64,000 bases of DNA, taken from positions 38,944,766-39,008,765 of the forward strand of contig NC_081185.1 in the NCBI RefSeq assembly GCF_029867415.1. Direction: 5' to 3'. Shown here one piece after another: positions 44,845-53,960 of this stretch. The notes below the pieces were generated by a model. The model was not told the origin of the DNA and made no database searches. It saw nothing but the letters and a program-made list of their open reading frames with translations. The stretch's first letter is position 1. Each line of letters opens with the position of its first letter. The stretch is from Vicia villosa. Taxonomy: Eukaryota; Streptophyta; Magnoliopsida; Fabales; Fabaceae. The translations under genes and the position numbers were made by a program.

Positions 44845-45680
44845 GCGGGTGAACTGTCTTCGGGACGAAAACTGCCATTCATCGACTCATGCTGGGGAGT
44901 TGATAAACCGTTTTCTAGGAGGAAAACTGCCATTTGTCAACTCTGATGGGGATAAACATCCTGGAAGCAGACAAATTGTTTCTTGCAAAGAAACTGCCAT
45001 TCATCGATTCCTTGGGTATTAAATAGACAAACTGTCTTTCTTGAGAAGGACTGCCATTTGTCGACTGCTAGGGGAACAAACTGTCTTCTTGAGGGAGACT
45101 GCCATTTGTTGACTCCGCTGGGGAATCAGAGCTATCTTTTTGAAGAAGACTGCCATTCATTGACTCCGTGGGGAGTTGATAAACTCTTTACCAGGAGGAA
45201 AACTGCCATTTGCCAACTCTGATGTGGATAAGCGCCATGAAAGTAGACAAACTATTTCTTGAAAAGAAACTGCCATTTATCGACTCTTTGGGGATTAAAC
45301 AACAGGCCAACTGTCCTTCTGAGGAAAACTTCCATTTGTCAACTTTGCAGAGGAATCCTTAAGCGAAACGAACTATCTTCTTGAAGAAGATTGCCATTCA
45401 TTGGCTCTGTGGGGAAATTCAAAAGTGGACAAACTGTATCCTTGGAGAAGATTGCCAACTGTCGATCTGCCGGAGAATCTTGGTTGGGGAATCCCAAAAG
45501 TGAACAAACTATCTTTTTTTTTTGAAAAAGATCGCCATTTGTTAACTTGTTGGGGATTTCCAAAAGTAAACAAACTATCTTCCTGAGGAAGACTACCATT
45601 TGTTAACCTTTTTGGGGAAATCCTGGTGTATGAACCGTCTTCATGAAGAAGATTTCCTTTTATGGACTCACAGGGGAAAC
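44845..45680 (-). repeat. 3'-UTR tandem array 2 of Ogre A: ~60 bp degenerate units with hairpins
   Basis: About 13 units share ACAAACTGTCTTCTTGAGG and ACTGCCATTTGTCGACTC. Each has a short inner hairpin whose arms differ between units but stay complementary, for example GTTTCTT/AAGAAAC (44978-44994), GTTTTC/GAAAAC (44910-44927), ATCTTTTT/AAAAAGAT (45511-45532) and TCTTCC/GGAAGA (45578-45592). Confidence 0.8.
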
Positions 45681-46525
45681 TCGAATTGAGGTCCAAGTGA
45701 CTCGGGCAATAATAGGATCAAAGATTAACTAGACACGCTGACTATGCAGACATATGATATGATGCGTGAAGCATGCATGAATGTTATAATGATTATAAAA
45801 TGTAAAGTGAATATGAATAGAATTGTCGTGGATGTGAAATCCTGTAATACGACTTGAGCTTTTGATCAGAAGATGTCTTCTTCTTGAAAAGTGTAGTTTG
45901 GACTCCGTCGGGGATACCGGTTTGTCAGATGTCCGCTGTTTGAAGTGAGTGAAATGATTTGAAGTGAAGATCTATCATCGGGAGATGTTCGCAAAGCGAC
46001 CTTACGGGGAAATTTGTTCCCGGAGTCTCGACCGTTCTCGGAGCAACTGTTGGGGTTCTTCCTATTGTTTGCAAACTTTAGAAAGAAATTTCACCTTTAT
46101 TTTGCAAGTAAATTCATTTTATTTTTGAAAATGTTTGTTTCAAGAAAAATGACTGTGAGACTTTAAAAAAATATAATTTTAAGAAACTGAATAAGACTCG
46201 ATTGCAAAGAAAAGGCACAAGGCTCAAATTATTATTTATAGAATGGTAATCAGCCGAAGGTTTGATTCCATGGAGTATTTACAAAGTTGGAAATTGGTAA
46301 TTTTTGGGAAAAGGACTACGTTGAAACGTGACGACCGTTATCCTTCCCTTCCACTATGAATCGCTGTATTCGTGCTTCGTAGAAGATGACCTACTAATGA
46401 TGAATACTCCGCTATGGATTTTCTGATTGATCAAGTTTGTCCTGAACACAGTTACTTGCCATATATCCCTAACTTTTTCGTAGATTACCCCTTTCGGGTT
46501 GTAAATCTACTGGGATTGATTATTA
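45681..46525 (-). other. Non-coding stretch between pol and the arrays of Ogre A
   Basis: No reading frame. Contains the first of two hairpins with a CCCGAAAGGG core on the sense (minus) strand, at 46480-46510. The second lies at 46554-46581, overlapping the decayed end of pol. Confidence 0.5.
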
Positions 46526-48880
46526 TTATTTTTTTATGTCTCTAACTTTTACCTGAATCGCCCTTTCGGGTTTTCGATTCACCGAGACGCTCTTTTTTAG
46601 CACAAGGTCGCCTTCTTTGATTGTGCGAGGTCGAACCTTTTTGTCGAAAGCTTTCTTCATTCTTTGTTGATATAGCTGTCTGTGGCATAAATTTGTCATG
46701 CGCTTTTCTTCGAATAAGTTCAACTCATCGAATCTGTTTTGACACCACTCGGCTTCTGTTAATTTTGCCTCCATCAAGACTCTTATTGATGGGATCTCAA
46801 CCTCCATGGGTAGGACTGCCTCCATGCCATATACAAGGGAAAAAGGAGTTGCTCCAGTCGAAGTACGTACAGATGTACGGTAACCGTGAAGAGCAACGGG
46901 AGCATTTCATGCCAATCTTTGTAAGTGATGACCATTTTCTAAATGATTTTCTTGATGTTTTTGTTAGCTGCTTCTACAGCTCCATTCATGTTTGGTCTAT
47001 AAGGAGACGAGTTGTGATGTTCAATCTTGAATTCTTCACAAAGTTCCTTCATCATTTTGTTGTTCAAATTTGACCCATTGTCAGTGATTATCTTGCTAGG
47101 AATGTCGTAGGGACAGATGATGTGATTCTTGATGAATCTGACGACAACTTGTCTAGTGACGTTTGCATACGAAGCTACTTCGACCCACTTGGTGAAATAG
47201 TCTATGGCTACCAAGATGAAGCGATGTCCGTTGGATGCTTTTGGCTCGATCATTTCGATCATGTCGATTCCCCACATGGAGAAAGGCCAAGGGGAAGAGA
47301 GTATGTTGAAAAGAGATAATGGCACATGAATTCTATCGGCATAGATCTGACATTTGTGAAATCTCTTTGCATACTGGTAGCAATCTAATTCCATCGTCAG
47401 CTAATAATATCCTGCTCTCAGTATTTTCTTTGTCATGGTGTGTCTGTTGGTGTGAGTACCAAAGGAACCTTCATGTATTTCTCTCATGAGTGTTTCTGCT
47501 CCGTTTCTGTCAACGCATCTGAGCAGAACCATGTCGAAATTTCTCTTGTACAGAACATCTTCATTCAGGAAGAATCTGCCAGCTAACTTTCTCAAAGTTT
47601 TTCTATCTTTCTTTGACGCCCCAAGAGGGTACTCTTGCCTTTGAAGAAAGTTTTTGATGTCGTGATACCACGGTTTGTCGTCGATGATTGCTTATACTGT
47701 GAAAACATGAGCGGGCCTATCCAGGCGTATGACATTGATTTGAGGAATGTCATTCCAATGATTTATCCTAATCATGGAAGAGAGTGTGGCTAATGCACCA
47801 GCCAAGTTGTTTTCTTCACGAGGAATGTGATGAAATTCTACCCTGTCGAAGAATGGTAACAATCTTCTCGTGTAGTCTTTGTAAGGGATCAGCAGAGGTG
47901 GGCGTGTTTCCCATTCTCCTTTGATTTGATTGATGACCAAAGCAGAATCTCCGTATACATCCAAGTGTTTGATTCTTAGATTCATGGCTTCTTTGAGACC
48001 CATGATGCAAGCTTCATATTCGGCCTCATTGTTTGTGCACTTGAAGGTTAATCTGGCTGTAAAGGGAATATGGGTACCTCGAGGGGTAACAATGATTGCC
48101 CCAATTCCTCGTCCATAAGCATTGACAACTCCGTCAAAGATTAAGCCCCACTGGGATCCTATCTCAGGTCATTCGTCTGGTAGTGGCTCGTCTTAATCTT
48201 TCATCTTGAGGTACATGACGTCCTCGTCTGGAAAGTCAAGTCTGATTGATTCATGATCATTGAGTAGATGGTGAGCCAAGTGCTCAGCTAAGATGCTTCC
48301 TTTCACAGCTTTCTGAGCGTGATACTCAATGTTGTATTCTGATAACAACATCTTCCAACGAGCAATTTTCTCAGTTAAAGCAGGCTTTTCAAAGATGTAC
48401 TTGATTGGATCCATCTTGGAGATCAACCAAGTAGTATGTCGAATCGTGTATTGGCGGAGACGCTTGGCAGCCCAGGCCAAAGCACAACAAGTTTTCTCGA
48501 GCATGGAATAGCGGGATTCACAGTCAGTGAATTTCTTGCTCAGGTAGTAGATAACATGCTCTTTTCTTTTTGTCTCGTCTTGCTGTCCAAGGACACAACC
48601 CATGGAATATTCAAAGACGATTAAGTACATTATCAAAGGTCTTCCTTCCACTTGAGGAGACAAGATGGTTTGTTCGAGCAGATATTCCTTAATTCTGTCG
48701 AACGCTTTCTGACAATCGTTTGTCTAGACCCAATTTTGATTTTTCCGTAGAAGTTTGAAAATTGGAGCACAAGTTGCAGTCATGAGATATATGAATCTTG
48801 AGATGTAATTCAGACGTCCAAGAAATCCTCTAACTTGTTTCTCGGTTCTGGGCGAAGGCATTTCTTGAATTGCCGTGAAT
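46526..48880 (-). pseudogene. pol: Ogre A pol: RT end, RNase H, archaeal-type RNase H, integrase (decayed)
   Basis: On the minus strand from 48880: EMPSPRTEKQVRGFLGRLNY (end of RT), RNase H around 48663-48193 with the motif expected as DxSMGCVLG reading EYSMGCVLG, stops near 48190, then archaeal-type RNase H (FDGVVN, NNEAEYEA, YGDSAL) with the last catalytic Asp replaced (NLAGALA). Integrase: HHCC region with a TAG for the usual Trp at 47399 and one zinc Cys changed (KRFHKC). The DD35E core keeps GIDMIE, ITDNGSN and GAVEAANK (47394-46939), and after a frameshift the C-terminal part ends near 46526. At least five disabling changes: not functional. Domain order is diagnostic of Tat/Ogre. Confidence 0.9.
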
Positions 48881-48882
48881 GT

Positions 48883-49018
48883 CCGACCCTCGAGTCGTGA
48901 GTTTCAAACCCTCGTGTTGTGATTGGTTTGTTTTCCGACCCTCGAGTCGTGAATGTCCGACTCTCGAGTCGTGAGTTCCTAAACATATCATTTTCTCTCC
49001 GACCCTCGAGTCGCGAGC
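48883..49018 (+). repeat. Short repeat of CGACCCTCGAGTCGTGAG
   Basis: Four to five copies (48884, 48938, 48957, 49001 and a diverged one at 48908), irregularly spaced, each with the CTCGAG palindrome and CGACcCTCGAGTCG near-palindrome. Confidence 0.75.
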
Positions 49019-49059
49019 ATCATCTTCGTACATCTATAGGATACCGTCAAGGACTTTAT

Positions 49060-50010
49060 GCGGATAAACTTGCTAGCGCTATAGCAAGTGAATCTTTTTC
49101 ATGCAGGTAAGTTTGCTAGAACTATAGAAAATAATTCCTATTGGTGCAGATAAGCTTGTTAGAACCATGGCAAGTGATCCCTATTGGTCCAGGTAAGTTT
49201 GCTAGAACTATAGCAAATAATTCCTATTGGTGCAGGTAAGCTTGTCAAAACCATGGCAAGTGATCCCTATTGGTGCAGGTAAGTTTGCTATAACTATAAC
49301 AAATAATTCATATTGGTGAAGGTAAGCTTGTCAAAACCATGGCAAGTGATCCCTATTGTTGCAGGTAAGTTTGCTAGAACTATAGCAAATGACTCCTATT
49401 GGGGCAGGAAAGCTTGTCCGAACAAGGGCAAGTGACTCCTATTTGTGCAGGTAAGCTTGTCTGAACCAGGGCAAGTGACTCCTATTGGTGCAGGTAAGCT
49501 TGTCCGAACAAGGGCAAGTGACTCCTATTGGTGCAGATAAGCTTGTCCGAACGAGGGCAAGTGACTCCTATTGATGCAGGTAAGCTTGTCCGAACAAGGC
49601 AAGTGACTCCTATTGGTGCAGGTAAGCTTGTCCGAACTAGGGCAAGTGACTCCTATTGGTGCAGGTAAGCTTGTCCGAACAAGGGCAAGTGACTCCTATT
49701 GGTGCAGGTAAGCTTGTCCGAACAAGGGCAAGTGACTCCTATTGGTGCAGGTGAACTTGTCCGAACCAAGGCAAGGGATCCTATTGGTGCAGGTAAATTT
49801 GTCCGAACCAGGGAAAATGACTCCTATTGGTGCAGGTGAACTTGTCTGAACCAGGGCAAGGGATCCTATTGGTGCAGGTAAATTTGTCCGAACCAAGGCA
49901 AATGACTCCTATTGGTGCACGTGAACTTGTCCGAACCAGGGCAAGGGATCCTATTGGTGCAGGTAAATTTGTCCGAACCAGGGCAAGTGACTCCTATTGG
50001 TGCAGGTGAC
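49060..50010 (+). repeat. Satellite-like array, ~43 bp monomers, about 22 copies
   Basis: Consensus GGTAAGCTTGTCCGAACAAG followed by GGCAAGTGACTCCTATTGGT. The left part (49060-49400) alternates two monomer types (TTTGCTA... and CTTGT...), giving ~86 bp dimers. The middle (49410-49740) is a simple 43-44 bp series. The right part (49740-50010) alternates again (GGTGAACTTG / GGTAAATTTG). Every monomer contains a hairpin with loop GAAC(A/C)A or close. 3'-UTR arrays of Ogre elements are a known source of satellite DNA in Fabeae. Confidence 0.9.
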
Positions 50011-50680
50011 TCCTATTGGGTTACACAAATTACGAGAACTTACTAGAATTATAGTAAGTGGGGTTTCACAAATTACAAAGGGTTTTACAAAGGATTTTTA
50101 CAAAGGGTTCTTCAATCGGGTTTATCTCGTCAGTCCCTCGGCAGTGTTCTTCTTCGAAAATACAAAGGGTTTTACAACAGGGTTTTTCAAAGGGTTTCTC
50201 AATTGGGGTCATTCATCACGTTAGTCCCTCGACAGTGATCTTCTCCAAAACTTCATCAATAACAAACAAAGGTTTTATTTTTCTTTTCCAAAGTTACTAA
50301 CATACTTCAACTAAAATAACTAACAGTCATGCATCATTCAATTGCATACCTCATTCATACACAATGCATATACATACATTGCTCTCTTTTATTTTGAGAA
50401 GCTCACTGCATCATACATTGCATGCATCATAACATTGCATAAATCAAGGTTGCCTTTTCAGACCATGCTATAATCAAAGCACAGGGTTCCTTCCAAAAAT
50501 GACTTGCTTCACATTTTGAAAAATGGTATTTACCTTCGGTGGCATCTTTTAAGCCCATCTCCCACGGAACTTTTTCCTGGCAAATGCAAATTTCAGGGCA
50601 TTTCAGTGTTCAATCATCTTCTACCTTTAGATTACGATAGGCAGACGTGTCATGTGACTCTTCAGGTTTAAGAAGATTGA
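50011..50680 (+). other. 3' UTR of element B, non-coding
   Basis: Contains CTTACTAGAATTATAGTAAG (hairpin, about 50038-50057), repeats of TACAAAGGGTTTT..., twice GTTAGTCCCTCGRCAGTG-like blocks (about 50127 and 50220), and AT-rich sequence before the polypurine tract. No gene. Confidence 0.5.
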
Positions 50681-50691
50681 ACAGGGGCAGC
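50681..50691 (+). promoter_or_regulatory. Polypurine tract of element B
   Basis: ACAGGGGCAGC directly followed by the LTR start TGCCATACCCC. Confidence 0.75.
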
Positions 50692-52262
50692 TGCCATACC
50701 CCAAAATTTTCCCATATTATTTCATCTTCAAGGGTTCAAAGCTCAATGGTTAAATTCAAGTCACTCTCTCCTCATCAAAAGTTCAAATTAGGGTTTTTTA
50801 ACTAATAGGTCAACTCAACTTTGACTGGTCATAAGTCTCACATGGTTTGTCAGAAATTGTCCAACCAAAGCCTATTTTCAAGGAAATTTCATCCTCTACA
50901 ACTTTGATGTTGAGCCCAAGATCAAGAAATGCTTCATTTGGGAGATATGGTGCAAGAGGTTATAGGTCCTCCAAAAAGTCAACAAAAACACCTTTTGGGT
51001 CAAAGCTCATAACTTGAGCATGAAAGCTTCAATGGAGATGAAACTAAAAGGAGTGTTTAGAGGACTCTTTAAGCTTTCTAAAAAGTCCTGGAACACCCCC
51101 ATGTGATAAAAATTGAAGGAGTTACGACTTGCACAAGTTGGGTAAAAATTGGAAATTTGCTTGAAACTCTTAGTGAATAAAACCTAATTTTTAAGTATTG
51201 GGCCTATGATTTTTGAAGTATCTGCGTGGTAATAAGCCCAAGAGAGGTCTATTGGTCAAATATATTTGTTTTTGTGATGATATTTTATTTATATATGATT
51301 TTGTCCAATTAAGTTCAAATAAAGTTAAATAAAATCCTAAAATAACTATATAATGATCATTCCTTTTCTATTAATTCAAATCAAATCTAAATATGATCCA
51401 AGGGCCAAGAATGGATGGAGAATGTGCATGAAATAGATTAGAATTCTAAAATAGAAAGATTTTATACAAAATCTTTTTCAATTTTTATATCACATTTTAA
51501 TTGATTAATTTCCAAGTTAGATAACCCTAATACACCCATATATATTCTAAAAATGTTCAGAAACACAAGGAGGACGAAAATTTTGGCAAAAGGAGCTAGG
51601 GTTTCAGGATACAAAATTCCAAGAGAAGTGGCAAAACCCGTGTTCGAATTCCAGGCCTTCCCTATCAATTTCAAGCAGCTATTCGCACTCCTAAGGCTCC
51701 CAGGAATCGATCCAGGTCGTTATACTATCCCAAGCATCCCTAGAATCGTGTTACTCGTTTATATCTAAGGTAAGGTTTCTTTGAAATTCACATTCATTGA
51801 TTCATGACGAACTAACAAGTTGAAGGTGCATAATGGCGTTCATGAGGCTATTTAGGACAGGATTGACGTAAAACATGGGAGTTTCACGGCGTGAATCACA
51901 ACCTGCCATGGTTTGGGCACGAAGCTTCTACTTCGTCGTATCCCTTGCTCCAGCTAGTTTCAGCCAAAACGGAGGCCACCATCAGATTCACAAGCCTTGG
52001 TTTAGGGGGGGTAGGGTTAATCTTGGAATGTCATTCTCAATATTTTGCAGGTGCAATTTTCGATCCAATCGAAGAAGGAGGCGGAGAGAACCATGCACGG
52101 TGGTTTGAAAAACCAGAAGGGCGGTCAACACGTGCGTGGAGTTTTTGAAGAGATTAATTGGTCAGTCAGCATACCAGTGGGCCCGCGCGTGGAAAGTTCT
52201 GGTTTAATGGTATTATCCAATTAATTTTTTATATATTATTATGCGCAGTGCTTTGACAACAA

Positions 52263-52338
52263 AAGCTGAGTGGTGCAGTTGGTGATGCATTGTATAAGCG
52301 TGGTCCCAAGGATCCTGGGTTCGAGTCTAGGTACCTTG
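52263..52338 (+). other. tRNA-like module in the element B LTR
   Basis: Sense-strand AGTGGTGCAGTTGG (A-box-like) at 52269-52282 and GGGTTCGAGTCT (B-box-like) at 52317-52328. Like those in the 6.2-kb LTRs, it is in the transcription sense of its LTR. Confidence 0.5.
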
Positions 52339-52784
52339 CAATATTTTTTGTGTATTACCTTGTTGCTAGATCCGGTGTTGCCTCTCCACGCATGGCCACC
52401 ATACGCTTTCAGCTCTCCATCATCAAATTGTCACATAGCTTGATCTAACGCCCAGGATCAGGTAGGTACACCATGGACATCAAGGAGCGCGCTGCACAGG
52501 ATTGAAGCCAGGTTTTACATTAATTTTGTTTATTTAATTATTTAGATTAGATTTAATTAGTGATAGTTGGATTTAATTAATTTATAAAGTTAGGATTAGA
52601 AGAATAAAATTAGGATTAGGTTAGGATTATAATATTTCCCGATTATCTCGATTATTCGGTTTAATTTATTTTAATCTAATTTTAATTGTTAAAAATCATA
52701 ACAAAAACCCTAGAAGATTACCAAAGGCATTAGGGTTTGCCCAATCCTACTGCCCATTTGGCAAAAACATTAATGCTCAATCAA

Positions 52785-53146
52785 TTTTCTCCTCGATCCG
52801 ACTATACCTATTAGTCGCATTGGCGAGAAATAAATTTAATCTAATTAATTTATTTATTAATATTAATTCTGATTTAATGGGTTCTTGGCTAATTCTCTCC
52901 TCGATCCGACCAAACCTATTGGTCGCATTGACGAGAGATAAAATAATAAAACATAAATAACGAAATTCATTGTCATGTAATAACCAAATCTATTGGTTAT
53001 GAGAGGTGATGATAAAACATGAAATTTAATTATACAAAATTAAAATATACTTTATTTACTGTTCGTGGCGACCGAACCTATCAGTCAGAATGGCCAGCAA
53101 TACATTATCTAATTCGTTAATTATAATGATCAAATCTATTGATCAT
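52785..53146 (+). repeat. Five hairpins with a common loop and different complementary arms
   Basis: Inner stems: CGACT/AGTCG (52799-52817), CGACC/GGTCG (52907-52925), ATAACC/GGTTAT (52980-53000), GAC/GTC (53070-53086), ATGATCA/TGATCAT (53126-53146). Loops read (A/G)A(A/T)YCTAT(T/C). The first two also have outer stems TTTCTC/GAGAAA and TCTCTC/GAGAGA. Confidence 0.75.
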
Positions 53147-53663
53147 CGCACCTAACAAAAACACATCAAACCAGGGTTGTACGCCATCTAAAACACATCA
53201 AACGAAAACTACAGATTTTCATCACTTTGATAAGGTAATTCAAAAATACCTTGCAAACTACAACTTTCAAAACTACGATAGGTAACTCAAAATACCTTCA
53301 AACACCCTCATACTAAATTCTAAGGCGTACAACCCTGTGCCCCAAACTACGTTGACTCTGATTCTCCCTAAGGAGATACGTAGGCACTTGGCAACAAGGC
53401 GAGTCCCCTTCCCCAAAACCTCAATTCGTTCAAATCTCATTTTTGCCCTTCTCACTTCTTTAGCTATTAATCTACTTTATTTTAGCCATAAACCTCCTCC
53501 TCTAAATTCAAAACCCTAGGAAAGGGTTAAGGGTGCCTAACACCTTCCTTTGACCTGATTATAATAACTTACCTAGATTTCTTTATACTGCGTAGGGTTT
53601 CCTATTCGCCCTGGTAGAATAGGTGGCGACTCTAAAAGCTTATTTTTAGGGCAGGTTGCTACA

Positions 53664-53960
53664 ATAAGGAAAGTAACATTTTGATTCTTAAGATCTAAAA
53701 GATCAATCTTGTAAATTTTGTTATTTCTCTTGCCTGTAAATAGGATAGAGCCATCCTTCTGACTAATAGCTTTGCAAGACTTTTGATTGAAGATAATGTC
53801 ATAACCAATGTCACTTAATTGACTTATGGATAATAAGTTATGAGCTAATCCATCTACTAAAAGTACATTAGTTATAGAGGGATAGTTACCAATGCATATG
53901 GTTCCAGAACCAATGATCTTGCCCTTCTGGTTCCCTCAAAACTTTACTACTCCAGCAGAT
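53664..53960 (-). pseudogene. Protease and following segment of the second Sirevirus
   Basis: In the frame overlapping the gag end (about 54030-53940) the minus strand reads WYLDSGCSRHMTGKN, the intact aspartic-protease start of Sireviruses. A TGA follows VVKF near 53938. Beyond it, IIGSGTICIGN, LLVDGLAHNLLSISQLSDIG and SILFTGKRNNKIYKIDL follow in order. It ends at the LTR junction. Confidence 0.8.

Larger units (their letters stand above)
37824..48880 (-). mobile_element. Ogre element A, 3' half, minus strand
   Basis: LTR (37824-44024), polypurine tract, two tandem arrays in the 3' UTR (44311-44660, 44845-45680) and decayed pol (46526-48880) lie in the order of an Ogre read on the minus strand. 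The archaeal-type RNase H between RNase H and integrase is diagnostic of the Tat/Ogre lineage. The 5' half (5' LTR, gag, protease, most of RT) is missing, lost at the junction near 48880. Confidence 0.85.
48881..53663 (+). mobile_element. Tat/Ogre element B, 3' end, plus strand
   Basis: Tandem arrays, a 3' UTR, a polypurine tract ACAGGGGCAGC (50681-50691) and an LTR (50692-53663) follow in the order of a plus-strand element. Nothing of its coding region remains. It abuts Ogre A tail to tail at about 48880, so two 3' halves in opposite orientation are joined. Confidence 0.75.
50692..53663 (+). repeat. 3' LTR of element B (2972 bp)
   Basis: Starts TGCCATACCCCAAAATTTTC and ends GGTTGCTACA, with the lineage-typical GGTGGCGACTCT just before the end. 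It shares a U3 block with the LTR at 57576 (AACTTTGACTGGTCATAA). It contains one tRNA-like module (52263-52338) and five hairpins (52785-53146). The 3' flank ATAAG may be a target duplication; its partner was not found. Confidence 0.75.

Noticed and set aside
49060..50010. CRISPR-like array
   Set aside because: Monomers are contiguous tandem repeats without unique spacers, in a plant Ogre 3' UTR.
53628..53643. GGTGGCGACTCT as a primer-binding site following an LTR
   Set aside because: The same motif lies inside the ends of the Tat LTRs at 19143 and 23100. The real primer site is the longer TGGCGACTCTGCTGGGGA outside the LTR, so at 53632 it belongs to the LTR end.
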